A stretch of 52,177 nt of DNA from Kitasatospora aureofaciens (GTDB lineage Bacteria; Actinomycetota; Actinomycetes; Streptomycetales; Streptomycetaceae), in assembly GCF_019192735.1 (NCBI RefSeq), contig NZ_JAHTKP010000054.1, positions 1 through 52,177 of the forward strand, given 5' to 3'. Each line of letters opens with the position of its first letter. Within the stretch, counting starts at the first letter, position 1. The position numbers were made by a program, and so were the translations under genes. Under the pieces are notes generated by a model, which saw only the letters and a program-made list of their open reading frames with translations, was not told where the DNA came from and searched no databases. Below are positions 1-8,085 of this stretch, piece after piece.

Positions 1-160
1 CTCCAACCCCGATCAAGTGATCGAGGCCGGGGATGTCAACATATCTGGCGTTGACTTTTGGCACGCTGTTGAGTTCTCAAGGAACGGACACTTCCTTCGG
101 ACCGCCTTCCAGCGGGCCCTCCGGGCGTTTCGTTCTTTCGTGTTTCCAGCTTATCAGATG
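1..160 (-). promoter_or_regulatory. rRNA operon leader and promoter-proximal region (16S gene off the left edge)
   Basis: Read on the minus strand, 69-80 is TTGAGAACTCAA, followed by CAGCGTGCCAAAAGTCAACG and the AGATATGTTGA block (down to about 34). I recognise this run from memory as the conserved leader of actinomycete rrn operons; mycobacterial leaders carry a related TTTGAGAACTCAA antitermination element. Further upstream, 149-157 reads TGATAAGCT, a plausible -10 region, followed by A-rich sequence like a transcribed leader start. A GC stem-loop lies at 1-35. The 16S gene itself is not in the window. The identification rests on sequence memory and not on a search. Confidence 0.7.
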
Positions 161-472
161 TTTTCCGCTCCGCTTTCCGGGGCTTCGTCATCCAACTCGC
201 CGGTGTCTTCCGGGACTTGATGCCCCGTCCGACGTTTCAAACTCTAGCCGATCCCCGCTCCGAAAAGCGAATCCGTCCGCAATCCAATTAACTGCGCACG
301 CCGAATACGCACCGAGCCACGACAAGACGCGACCCGGCCCGAACCAGGAAGTGGTGTTTCAGAGGATTGGCTGCCCCAGGACCGTCCGCGCCGATGCGTG
401 TCCGGTGCTCCCTGCCAGGCAGCTCGGAGAACACTACGCGTTTCCGCTACCGGACGCAAACGGGACGCAAAG
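161..472. other. Non-coding spacer between the rRNA leader and mmsA
   Basis: No convincing gene is seen; open frames here have no recognisable product. On the minus strand a TAGAGT hexamer (241-246) could be the -10 of an additional upstream rRNA promoter, but no good -35 stands out. The stretch is somewhat less GC-rich than its surroundings, as expected for a promoter region. Confidence 0.4.
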
Positions 473-509
473 AGCCGGCCGGGCCCTGGGGGGAAGGGTC
501 CGGCCGGCT
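473..509 (-). terminator. Terminator of mmsA
   Basis: A long GC hairpin lies about 20 nt past the mmsA stop. Arms at 473-487 and 495-509 pair over 15 positions with one G-T type mismatch. No T-run follows, which is usual in Streptomyces. It separates mmsA from the rRNA promoter region transcribed in the same direction. Confidence 0.75.
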
Positions 510-528
510 GTCCTGCGGGAGCGGGGGC

Positions 529-2052
529 TCAGCTGTTGGTGGGGAACCCGAGGTTGATGCCGCCGTGCGAGGGGTCGAGCCAGCGCTGGGTGACGGCCTT
601 GCCGCGGGTGAAGAAGTGGACGCCGTCCGACCCGTACGCGTGGGCGTCGCCGAACAGGGACGCCTTCCAGCCGCCGAAGGAGTAGTAGGCGACCGGGACC
701 GGGATCGGCACGTTGATGCCGACCATGCCGACCTCGACCTCGTACTGGAAGCGCCGCGCCGCGCCGCCGTCGTTGGTGAAGATGGCAGTGCCGTTGCCGT
801 ACGGGTTGGCGTTGATCAGGGCGACGCCCTCCTCGTAGGAGGCGACGCGGACGACGGAGAGGACCGGGCCGAAGATCTCGTCGTTGTAGACGGACATGCC
901 GGGCTTCACGTGGTCGAACAACGTGGGGCCGAGCCAGAAGCCGTCCGCGGTCGGGGCGCCGTTCTTGTCCTCGGCGGTGATCGGGTGCTTGCGGCCGTCG
1001 ACGGCGAGCTCGGCGCCGTCGGCGAGGCCGGACTCGACGTAGGAGGTGACCTTGTCCCGGTGCTGGCCGGTGACCAGCGGGCCCATCTCGGAGTCGCCGT
1101 TGCAGCCCGGGCCGACCTTCAGGGCGGCCATCCGCTGCTTGATCTTGTCGACCAGCTCGTCCCCGATCGGGTCGACCGCGACCAGGACGGAGACGGCCAT
1201 GCAGCGCTCGCCGGCCGCGCCGAAGCCGGCGTTGACGGCGGCGTCGGCGCTGAGGTCGAGGTCGGCGTCCGGCAGGACCAGCATGTGATTCTTGGCACCG
1301 CCCAGGGCCTGCACGCGCTTGCCGTAGCGGGTGCCGGTCTCGTAGACGTAGCGGGCGATCGGGGTGGAGCCGACGAAGCTGACGGACTTGATGTCCGGGT
1401 GCTCCAGCAGGCGGTCGACGGCCACCTTGTCACCGTGCACAACGTTGAAGACGCCGGCCGGCAGCCCGGCCTCCTTCCACAGCCCGGCGAGGAAGTTGGC
1501 CGCCGACGGGTCCTTCTCCGAGGGCTTCAGCACGACGGTGTTCCCGGCCGCGATGGCGATCGGGAAGAACCACATCGGCACCATGGCCGGGAAGTTGAAC
1601 GGTGAGATGACCGCGACCGGGCCGAGCGGCTGGCGGATCGAGTAGACGTCGATGCCGGTGGACGCCTGCTCGGTGAAGCCGCCCTTGAGCAGCTGCGGGA
1701 TGCCGCACGCGTACTCGACGACCTCCAGGCCGCGGGCGATCTCGCCGAGCGCGTCGGAGTGGACCTTGCCGTGTTCGGACACGATGATCTCGGCCAGCTC
1801 GTCGCGGCGGGCGTTGAGCAGCTCGCGGAAGGCGAAGAGCACCGAGGTGCGCTTGGCGATCGAGGCGGTGCGCCACTCGGCGAAGGCCGAGGCGGCGGCG
1901 GCCACGGCCTGGTCGACCTCGGCGATCCCGGCGAAGTCGACGTGTCCGCTGACCTGGCCGGTGGCCGGGTCGAAGAGGTCACCGCGGCGGGGCGCCGCGC
2001 CGGCGGTGGCGACCGGCTCGCCGCCGATCCAGTGAATGATGTGCTTGCTCAA
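529..2052 (-). CDS. mmsA: (Methyl)malonate-semialdehyde dehydrogenase (CoA-acylating)
   Basis: Aldehyde dehydrogenase superfamily enzyme of 507 aa. It oxidises methylmalonate or malonate semialdehyde to propionyl- or acetyl-CoA, in valine, beta-alanine and inositol catabolism. The start SKHIIHWIGG, the block PFNFPAMVPMWFFPIAIAAG and the catalytic Cys in GERCMAV (about residue 284) are characteristic of MmsA/IolA; the residue that is Glu in ordinary ALDHs is Asn here (GGAKNH), as in the CoA-dependent family. I chose a TTG start at 2052 because it is preceded by GGAGG 10 nt upstream and fits family length; the frame stays open further upstream. It is transcribed alone and ends in a strong hairpin. 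Its neighbourhood of amine-degrading genes suggests a role in beta-alanine or related semialdehyde disposal (inference). Confidence 0.93.
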   Translation of the reverse strand: MSKHIIHWIGGEPVATAGAAPRRGDLFDPATGQVSGHVDFAGIAEVDQAVAAAASAFAEWRTASIAKRTSVLFAFRELLNARRDELAEIIVSEHGKVHSDALGEIARGLEVVEYACGIPQLLKGGFTEQASTGIDVYSIRQPLGPVAVISPFNFPAMVPMWFFPIAIAAGNTVVLKPSEKDPSAANFLAGLWKEAGLPAGVFNVVHGDKVAVDRLLEHPDIKSVSFVGSTPIARYVYETGTRYGKRVQALGGAKNHMLVLPDADLDLSADAAVNAGFGAAGERCMAVSVLVAVDPIGDELVDKIKQRMAALKVGPGCNGDSEMGPLVTGQHRDKVTSYVESGLADGAELAVDGRKHPITAEDKNGAPTADGFWLGPTLFDHVKPGMSVYNDEIFGPVLSVVRVASYEEGVALINANPYGNGTAIFTNDGGAARRFQYEVEVGMVGINVPIPVPVAYYSFGGWKASLFGDAHAYGSDGVHFFTRGKAVTQRWLDPSHGGINLGFPTNS

Positions 2053-2292
2053 GGTCCGTCTGCCTCCGAAGTCCCGGGCGGCGTCCTGCCGCCGGTCCCT
2101 TGTCTGGCGCCGCCCGCGAGTGGGCCGGGCGACGGGAATCACGGGGCTACCGCGCTCATCACCCAGTCTGGTGGCCGCCGTGCCCGGCCTCAACGACCAG
2201 GCTGACGGGGATCCGGGATTCAGCCTTACAGGTCGTCCGGTCACTCGGCCGAATGCCTGAACCATGTGCGCAAACCAAACATGCACCGGGAG

Positions 2293-3081
2293 TCACTCCT
2301 CCGCGGACAGGTCCTCCAGGTACGGATCGTGCAGACCGTCGGCCGCCTCCTGCGTCTCCAGCAGGTCCAGCCGCAGGTCCTGTGCCCAGGCGAGCGCCCA
2401 CCGCTTCAACCCGTCCACCGCGTCGGCCGCGACGCCCCGGGCGCGGAACCGGCCGTCCGCCGCCTCGGCCAGCGTCTCCAGCCGGTCGGCGAGCGCCGCG
2501 GGCTGGAAGTCGGCGTCCAACGCGCTTGCCAGCACCAGTAGTTCGCCCTCCCGGTAGCAGCCGGTGAGGGCGTGCACGTCGATCAGGTCGCGCGGCATGC
2601 CGCGGTCGACGAGCAGCGCGGTGGTGAGCGCCGCCGCGTCCTCCAGGGCGACGACCGGCAGCGTCACCTCGGGCTCCCCGAGCGCGGGCGCGCCGAGGTC
2701 GAGCCGGACGGGCCGGTGGCCCAGCGGGTCCTTCCGCAGCTCGACCGAGTGCGTCCGCCCGCCGAGCGCGAGCCGGACCGCGAGCTGTTCCAGCCGTGGC
2801 GTGCCGGGCCGCTCGACGGCCTCGCCCCCGGCCGCGCGGTAGGCGGCGGCAAGCGCGGCGGCCACCTCCGGCAGCCCGGCGTCGGCCTGCTCGGTGCCGC
2901 CGGCCACCAGGGTGAGCCCGTCCTGGGTGCACGCCGCCACGCCGTGGGCGCGCAGCGCGTGTCCCCCGGCCAGCGCGAGGCCGTACCGGTCGCAGACCGG
3001 GCCGGCCAGTTCGGCGAGCCGCAGCTGGGCCGGTCCCGGGCTGAGGGACGCATCGCGGGCGGCGTCCGGGGCGGTGGTCAC
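2293..3081 (-). CDS. AbiEii-like nucleotidyltransferase-fold protein, catalytic motif degenerate
   Basis: 262 aa, GTG start. The N-terminal GGHALRAHG (about residues 39-47) and the later segment with a LED helix followed by a PRDLIDVHAL block resemble the AbiEii/AbiGii-type nucleotidyltransferase fold. In active members the first motif is followed by two closely spaced acidic residues in a strand; here the equivalent region reads TQDGLTLV, with only one Asp, so activity is doubtful. No AbiEi-type antitoxin partner is adjacent, so it is not an obvious toxin-antitoxin pair. A GGAGG lies only 1 nt before the GTG, so the exact start is uncertain. The function is not known to me; conserved relatives seem to occur in Streptomyces. 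Confidence 0.6.
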   Translation of the reverse strand: MTTAPDAARDASLSPGPAQLRLAELAGPVCDRYGLALAGGHALRAHGVAACTQDGLTLVAGGTEQADAGLPEVAAALAAAYRAAGGEAVERPGTPRLEQLAVRLALGGRTHSVELRKDPLGHRPVRLDLGAPALGEPEVTLPVVALEDAAALTTALLVDRGMPRDLIDVHALTGCYREGELLVLASALDADFQPAALADRLETLAEAADGRFRARGVAADAVDGLKRWALAWAQDLRLDLLETQEAADGLHDPYLEDLSAEE

Positions 3082-3144
3082 GCCTCCAGTCTGCCGCGAC
3101 GGCCCGCCCGCCGCGCCACCGGCGGCCGCCGCCCGGCCCGGCCC

Positions 3145-3576
3145 TCACCAGTCGCTGAGCGCGGCGGCCGCCTCGTGCAGCGCGAGTTCGAGCAGCGCCG
3201 GGTCGCTGAGCCGTCCGGAGCCGTCCGGCGGGACCAGCCAGCGCACCCCGCGGCTGCTGCGCTCGGGGTGCGGGAGGACGATCCAGGTGCCTTCCCCCAT
3301 ACACCGCACCCCGGTGCCGACCCAGCGGGCGGCGGTGCCGACCGGCACGAGGAAGCTGACGTGCTCGTCCCCGAAGTCGGTGAGGACCGGGCCGCTGAGA
3401 CCGGCGGCGAGGACCTCCAGGGCCGGGTGCCCGAGCCGCCCGGGCACCGAGAGGACGTCCCAGCGGCGCCCGGCGGGCAGCAGCATCAGGCCCAGCCCGG
3501 TGCGCTCCCACTGCTCGCGGAAGGCCTCCGGGTCGGGTGCCGCCTGGGCGAGCCAGTGCAGTCCGGTGCTCTCCAT
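3145..3576 (-). CDS. Conserved actinomycete hypothetical protein
   Basis: 143 aa from ATG at 3576 (MESTGLHWLAQ); an upstream in-frame start would add 22 residues but lacks family-like sequence. No membrane segment or signal peptide is visible. The pattern RRWDVLSVPGRLG, then FLVPVGTAARWVG, GTWIVLPHP and GVRWLVPPDGSG matches a family I remember as abundant in Streptomyces, sometimes annotated as related to the N-terminal region of bifunctional primase-polymerases. I cannot confirm that relationship and see no catalytic triad. It lies 63 nt upstream of the AbiEii-like gene in the same direction, so the two may be co-transcribed. Confidence 0.7.
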   Translation of the reverse strand: MESTGLHWLAQAAPDPEAFREQWERTGLGLMLLPAGRRWDVLSVPGRLGHPALEVLAAGLSGPVLTDFGDEHVSFLVPVGTAARWVGTGVRCMGEGTWIVLPHPERSSRGVRWLVPPDGSGRLSDPALLELALHEAAAALSDW

Positions 3577-3630
3577 GTCTGTCCCCGCTTCTGGGTGCTC
3601 GTGCCGGTCGTTCGCACGGCGGGGACCGAA

Positions 3631-3664
3631 ACCCGCCGTCACCAGGGAGAGGCGGACGGCGGGT
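3631..3664 (-). terminator. Terminator after the FAD oxidoreductase gene
   Basis: Perfect 10-bp inverted repeat ACCCGCCGTC / GACGGCGGGT (3631-3640 and 3655-3664), about 50 nt past the stop of the oxidoreductase gene and upstream of the next gene start. Confidence 0.65.
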
Positions 3665-3689
3665 CTCTCTTACACAGGTAGCTCCACGA

Positions 3690-3721
3690 TTACCGAGGTC
3701 AGCTGTTACCGAGGTCAGCTG
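3690..3721 (-). repeat. 16-bp tandem duplication across the oxidoreductase stop codon
   Basis: TTACCGAGGTCAGCTG occurs twice head-to-tail (3690-3705, 3706-3721). The right copy contains the TGA stop of the FAD oxidoreductase (minus strand, 3717-3715); the left copy repeats the same bases just after it, in another frame. Confidence 0.95.
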
Positions 3722-5109
3722 TCGAAGCCGAGCCCCAGGCGGTCGAGCGTGCGCAGCCACAGGTTGCGGTGGCCGCCGTTGCGGTCCGCGCGCTGGAGGG
3801 AGCGGGCGGTGATCTCGATGCCGGCCCAGCGGACCGGTTCGGGCGGGAAGGGCAGCGGCTTGCTGCGCACCATCTCCAGCGAGGTCCGCTCGGTGCGCTC
3901 GCCGGCGAGCAGGTCGAGCATCACCTCGGCGCCGAAGCGGGTGGCGCCGACGCCGAGGCCGGTGTAGCCGGCCGCGTAGGCGACCTTGCCCCGGTACGCG
4001 GTGTCGAAGAACGCCGAGAACCGGCTGCAGGTGTCGATCGCGCCGCCCCACGCGTGGGTGAAGCGCAGGCCCTCCAGCTGCGGGAAGCAGCGGAAGAAGT
4101 TGTGCGCCAGGGTGCGGAAGGTCTCCGGCCGCTGGTCGTACTCGTGCCGGACGCGGCCGCCGTAGTGGTAGACCGCGTCGTAGCCGCCCCACAGGATCCG
4201 GTTGTCGGCGGAGAGCCGGAAGTAGTGGAACTTGTTGGCGCTGTCGCTGAGCCCCTGCCGCCCGTTCCAGCCGATCGCGGCAAGCTGCTCCGCGCTCAGC
4301 GGTTCGGTCATCAGCGCGTAGTCGTACACCGGCACGACGTACGGACGGACGCGCTTGACCAGGGACGGGAACACGTTGGTCCCGAGCGCGACCCGGCGCG
4401 CGAACACCCGCCCGTACGGGGTGCGGACGGCCGTGCCGCTGCCGTACTCGCGCAGGTCGGTGGCCCGGGTGCGCTCGAAGATCCGCACGCCCTGGCCGAG
4501 GCAGGCCTCCTTGAGGCCCCAGGCGAGCTTGGCGGGGTGGACCATGGCCACCCCCTCCTTGTCCCAGAGCCCGCCGAGGAACGTCGGCGAGTCCACCTCG
4601 GCGCGCAGCGCGTCGGCGTCGAGGACGGTGAGGTCGAAGCCGTACCCGCGGACGGCCTCGGCGATCTCGTGCAGCTCCTCGACCTGGTGGGGCTGGGTGG
4701 CGATGTCGATCTCGCCGGTGCGCTCCCACTCGGCGTCGATGCCGTAGCGCTTGAGGGTGTCCTCGATGCCGTCGAGGTTGGCGGCGCCGAGGCGCTCCAG
4801 CTGCCCGAGCTCGCCGGGCCAGCGCTGGAGGCCGTTGCCGAAGCCGTGGGTGAGGCTGGCCGCGCAGAATCCACCGTTGCGCCCGGACGCGGCCCACCCG
4901 ACCTCGTTGCCCTCGACCAGCACGACGTCCAGCGACGGGTCGCGCTCCTTGGCGATCAGGGCGGTCCAGAGGCCGGAGTAGCCGCCGCCGACCACGAGCA
5001 GGTCGCAGACGGTGTCGCCGACCAGGGCGGGCAGCGCCGCCGGCCGGCCGGGGTCCTCCAGCCAGAAGGGGGTGGGCCTGGCGTCACGGAGTGCGCGGGC
5101 GGAGTCCAT
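3715..5109 (-). CDS. FAD-dependent amine/amino acid oxidoreductase (DAO family, PuuB-like)
   Basis: 464 aa flavoprotein of the D-amino-acid/glycine oxidase superfamily. The dinucleotide-binding motif VVGGGYSGLW lies at about residues 39-48, the ribose-binding Glu at about 66, and the conserved GWAASGRNGG at 71-80. The C-terminal GYTGLGVGATR is the second FAD contact. It most resembles gamma-glutamylputrescine oxidase and related amine oxidases, which yield an aldehyde, ammonia and hydrogen peroxide; the exact substrate cannot be read from sequence. No glutamylputrescine synthetase (puuA) is in the window. It lies directly downstream of the polyamine-type ABC transporter genes, same strand, suggesting that it acts on the imported amine. 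It begins with ATG at 5109. Confidence 0.85.
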   Translation of the reverse strand: MDSARALRDARPTPFWLEDPGRPAALPALVGDTVCDLLVVGGGYSGLWTALIAKERDPSLDVVLVEGNEVGWAASGRNGGFCAASLTHGFGNGLQRWPGELGQLERLGAANLDGIEDTLKRYGIDAEWERTGEIDIATQPHQVEELHEIAEAVRGYGFDLTVLDADALRAEVDSPTFLGGLWDKEGVAMVHPAKLAWGLKEACLGQGVRIFERTRATDLREYGSGTAVRTPYGRVFARRVALGTNVFPSLVKRVRPYVVPVYDYALMTEPLSAEQLAAIGWNGRQGLSDSANKFHYFRLSADNRILWGGYDAVYHYGGRVRHEYDQRPETFRTLAHNFFRCFPQLEGLRFTHAWGGAIDTCSRFSAFFDTAYRGKVAYAAGYTGLGVGATRFGAEVMLDLLAGERTERTSLEMVRSKPLPFPPEPVRWAGIEITARSLQRADRNGGHRNLWLRTLDRLGLGFDS

Positions 5110-5158
5110 GCATTATCAGCCACTTTCTACGCATAGGCGATGGTTTGCTCGGCCGCTG

Positions 5159-5178
5159 CCTGACGACGCTACGTCAGG
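5159..5178 (-). terminator. Hairpin overlapping the potC-like stop codon
   Basis: CCTGACG / CGTCAGG (5159-5165 and 5172-5178) form a 7-bp stem that includes the TGA stop of the second permease gene. A short spacer follows before the oxidoreductase start, so it may act as a partial terminator inside the transport-catabolism transcript. Confidence 0.4.
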
Positions 5179-5977
5179 CGGTGGCCTTCCGGCGGTTGTC
5201 GAGCCACTGGCCGGCGACGGTCAGCGCGACGGCGGCGATGAACATCGCGGTGCCGATGACGTTCACCTGCACCGGGATGCCGCGCTGCGACGCGCCCCAG
5301 ACGAACATCGGGAAGGTGACCGTGGTCGGGCCCGAGTTGAACTGGGTGATGATGAAGTCGTCGAAGGACAGCGCGAAGCTGAGCAGCGCGCCCGCGGCGA
5401 TGCCGGGCGCGGCCAGCGGCAGGGTGACCCGCAGGAAGGTCTGGGTGGGGGTGGCGTAGAGGTCCTGCGCGGCCTGTTCGAGCGTCGGGTCCATGCTCAT
5501 CACGCGCGCCTTGACCGCCGTCACCACGAAGCTGAGGCAGAACATGATGTGCGCGATCAGGATGGTGGTGAAGCCGAACGGGATGCGCATGTTGAGGAAC
5601 AGCGTGCCCAGCGAGGCGGCCATGACGACCTCGGGCATGGCCATCGGCAGGAAGATCATTGCGGTGGTGGCGGCGCGGCCGCGGAAGCGGTGGCGGGCCA
5701 GCGCGAAGGCGACCATGGTGCCGAGCACGGTCGCGCCGATGGTGGCGAGGGCCGCGATCTGCAGGCTGAGCGAGAGCGACTGGCACATGTCGGCCACGCC
5801 GCAGGGGTTGGTCCAGGCGTCGGTGGAGAATTGGTTCCACTCGTAGTTGAACTTACCCGCCGGCTTGTTGAACGAGAAGGCGAGCACCACCAGGTTGGGC
5901 AGCACCAGGTAGGCGAGCGCCAACAGGCCCGCCAGCACAACCAGATGGGCTCGGATCCACGTGAAGAGTCGGGACAT
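5174..5977 (-). CDS. potC: Polyamine-type ABC transporter permease (PotC-like)
   Basis: 267 aa inner-membrane permease with about six hydrophobic helices, the first at residues 11-33. The cytoplasmic EAA loop is at about 167-187 (EQAAQDLYATPTQTFLRVTLP-like, conserved Gly replaced) and docks on the ATPase. LSFDDFIITQF near residue 205 is typical of PotC-type permeases for spermidine/putrescine. Its ATG overlaps the TGA of the upstream permease by one base (TGATG), showing translational coupling. The product works with the PotB-like permease, the PotA-like ATPase and the lipoprotein encoded upstream. Substrate specificity within polyamines or related cations is inferred from family and neighbours. 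Confidence 0.9.
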   Translation of the reverse strand: MSRLFTWIRAHLVVLAGLLALAYLVLPNLVVLAFSFNKPAGKFNYEWNQFSTDAWTNPCGVADMCQSLSLSLQIAALATIGATVLGTMVAFALARHRFRGRAATTAMIFLPMAMPEVVMAASLGTLFLNMRIPFGFTTILIAHIMFCLSFVVTAVKARVMSMDPTLEQAAQDLYATPTQTFLRVTLPLAAPGIAAGALLSFALSFDDFIITQFNSGPTTVTFPMFVWGASQRGIPVQVNVIGTAMFIAAVALTVAGQWLDNRRKATA

Positions 5978-6906
5978 CAGACCAGTTCCTCCGTCCCGGC
6001 CTTGCGCATGTAGACCGTCACCATGACCAGGATCAACGCCATCAGGATGAAGCTCAGCGCGGCGGCCGTCGGGTAGTCGAGCACGTTCAGGAACTGCTTC
6101 TGGATGCCGTTGCCGACCATCTGCTCGCTCGGCGAGCCCAGCAGCTGCGCGTTGATGTAGTCGCCGGAGGCCGGGATGAAGGTGAGCAGCGTGCCCGCGA
6201 CGACACCCGGCAGCGAGATCGGGAAGGTGACCTTGCGGAAGGTGGTGAACGGCCGGGCGTACAGGTCGCCGGCCGCCTCGTGCAGGCGCGGGTCGATCCG
6301 CTCCAGCGAGGTGTACAGCGGCAGGATCATGAACGGCAGGAAGTTGTAGGTCAGGCCGCAGACCACGGCGAGCGGCGTGGCCAGCACCCGGTCGCCCGAG
6401 GTGAGCCCGAGCGCGTTGGTGACGTCCAGGACGTGCAGTGTGTTGAGTGCACCGACCACCGGGCCGCCGTCGGACAGGATCGTCTTCCACGCCAGCGTGC
6501 GGATCAGGAAGCTGGTGAAGAACGGCGCGATCACCAGGATCAGGATGACGTTGCGCCAGCGCTTGCTCGCCTTGAACGCGATCGTGTAGGCGAGCGGGTA
6601 ACCGATGACCAGGCAGAGCACGGTGGCGATCGCCGCGTAGGAGAACGAGCGGACGAAGTGCCACTTGTACTCGACCAGGGCGTCCCAGTACGTCGAGACG
6701 TGCCAGGTGACCTTGAAGCCCGCTTCGAGCGAGCCGGTCTGCAGCGAGGTGGACGCCTGGTACACCATCGGCACGGCGAAGAAGACGACCAGCCAGGCGA
6801 TGCCGGGCAGCAGCAGCCAGTACGGGGTGAGCTTGCGCTTCGGCTTCGAAGCAGCCTTGGCCAACGGGATGACCTGCGGCGGCGCGGCCGGGGTGGTGGT
6901 GGTCAT
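5977..6906 (-). CDS. potB: Polyamine-type ABC transporter permease (PotB-like)
   Basis: 309 aa permease with a charged cytoplasmic N-terminus (about 27 residues), a first membrane helix at 29-48 and five more. The EAA loop is at about 210-230 (HEAAGDLYARPFTTFRKVTFP-like). The segment around FIPASGDYINAQLLG near the C-terminus is a hallmark of PotB-type subunits. It starts with ATG inside the last codons of the ATPase gene (4-nt ATGA overlap) and ends in a 1-nt overlap with the next permease, so the three transport genes are translationally coupled. It forms the heterodimeric channel with the PotC-like protein. Confidence 0.92.
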   Translation of the reverse strand: MTTTTPAAPPQVIPLAKAASKPKRKLTPYWLLLPGIAWLVVFFAVPMVYQASTSLQTGSLEAGFKVTWHVSTYWDALVEYKWHFVRSFSYAAIATVLCLVIGYPLAYTIAFKASKRWRNVILILVIAPFFTSFLIRTLAWKTILSDGGPVVGALNTLHVLDVTNALGLTSGDRVLATPLAVVCGLTYNFLPFMILPLYTSLERIDPRLHEAAGDLYARPFTTFRKVTFPISLPGVVAGTLLTFIPASGDYINAQLLGSPSEQMVGNGIQKQFLNVLDYPTAAALSFILMALILVMVTVYMRKAGTEELV

Positions 6907-8042
6907 GCGGCCTCCTCCGCGGTGCCCGCGTCGATCGCCTGCGCGGCGTCCAGGGCGAAGGAGTGCGCCGGGTTCCAGTGCAGGACGACCGGAGCGCCGG
7001 GGACGATCCGGGCGTCGCGCTCCATGTTCTGCTCGAAGACGGTCACCTCCTGGCCGCCGTCGGTGCGCACGAGGTACTGGGTGGAGACGCCGATGAAGCT
7101 GGAGTCGAGGACGGTGCCGGCCAGCCTGTTCCGGCCGTCGGCGACCTCGGCGGAGCCGTGCTCGATGGTGATCTTCTCGGGCCGGACGCCGAGGTGCACG
7201 TGCCTGGCCTCGGTGGAACAGCGCGCCTTCGGCACGGCGAGGCGGCCTCCGGCCGCGGTGAGCAGCAGGTCGCCGCCGTCGCTGCCGGTGACCTCGGCGG
7301 GCAGCAGGTTGGACTGGCCGAGGAAGTTGGCCACGAAGGTGGTGGCGGGGTTCTCGTACAGCTCGGCGGGGGCGCCCAGTTGCTCGACCCGGCCGCCGTT
7401 CATCACCGCGATGGTGTCGGCCATGGTCATGGCCTCCTCCTGGTCGTGGGTGACGTGCACGAAGGTGATGCCGACCTCGGTCTGGATCCGCTTGAGCTCC
7501 AGCTGCATCTGGCGGCGGAGCTTGAGGTCGAGCGCGCCGAGCGGCTCGTCGAGGAGCAGCACCTGCGGGTGGTTGATCAGGGCGCGGGCGACGGCGACGC
7601 GCTGCTGCTGGCCGCCGGAGAGCTGGTGCGGCTTGCGCCGGGCGTACGGGCCGAGTTCGACCAGTTCGAGCATCTCGTCGACCTGCTTCCTGACGTCCTT
7701 CCTGCCACGTCGGCGCAGGCCGAAGGCGACGTTCTCGAAGATGTCGAGGTGCGGGAAGAGCGCGTAGCTCTGGAAGACGGTGTTCACCGGCCGCTTGTAC
7801 GGGGGCAGCGCGGTGACGTCCTGGCCGCCGATCAGGACGGTGCCGGTGGTGGGCTCCTCCAGGCCGGCGATCATCCGCAGGGTGGTGGTCTTGCCGCAGC
7901 CGGAGGCGCCGAGCAGGGCGAAGAAGGAGCCCTGGGGGACGGTCAGGTCGAGCGGGTGGACGGCGGTGAAGGAGCCGTAGGTCTTGCCTATGCCGGTGAG
8001 GCGGACGTCGCCGCCGGCCGCGTCGCGCTGCTGGTCTGTCAT
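6903..8042 (-). CDS. potA: Polyamine-type ABC transporter ATP-binding protein (PotA-like)
   Basis: 379 aa. All nucleotide-binding motifs are intact: Walker A GASGCGKTT (about 45-53), Q-loop Gln 91, signature LSGGQQQ (141-147), Walker B VLLLDEP (161-167) and H-loop His 199. A C-terminal TOBE-type domain (from about 240; HLGVRPEKI) is expected in PotA/MalK-type ATPases and may regulate uptake. It is the first cytoplasmic component of the potABC block, 43 nt downstream of the substrate-binding lipoprotein gene. It drives import of polyamines or related compounds by ATP hydrolysis. Confidence 0.94.
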   Translation of the reverse strand: MTDQQRDAAGGDVRLTGIGKTYGSFTAVHPLDLTVPQGSFFALLGASGCGKTTTLRMIAGLEEPTTGTVLIGGQDVTALPPYKRPVNTVFQSYALFPHLDIFENVAFGLRRRGRKDVRKQVDEMLELVELGPYARRKPHQLSGGQQQRVAVARALINHPQVLLLDEPLGALDLKLRRQMQLELKRIQTEVGITFVHVTHDQEEAMTMADTIAVMNGGRVEQLGAPAELYENPATTFVANFLGQSNLLPAEVTGSDGGDLLLTAAGGRLAVPKARCSTEARHVHLGVRPEKITIEHGSAEVADGRNRLAGTVLDSSFIGVSTQYLVRTDGGQEVTVFEQNMERDARIVPGAPVVLHWNPAHSFALDAAQAIDAGTAEEAA

Positions 8043-8085
8043 GTCGGGTGTCTTTCTGCTGTCTGCGGTCTCGGCCGGGGGCGGG

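Noticed and set aside
17..557. Plus-strand reading frames at the left end
   Set aside because: They run antisense to the rRNA leader and the mmsA terminator, without family similarity.
2159..4897. Very long minus-strand open frame (912 codons) across the AbiEii-like and oxidoreductase genes
   Set aside because: Arg/Pro/Ala-rich shadow frame of high-GC coding DNA; the frames with recognisable domains lie in other phases.
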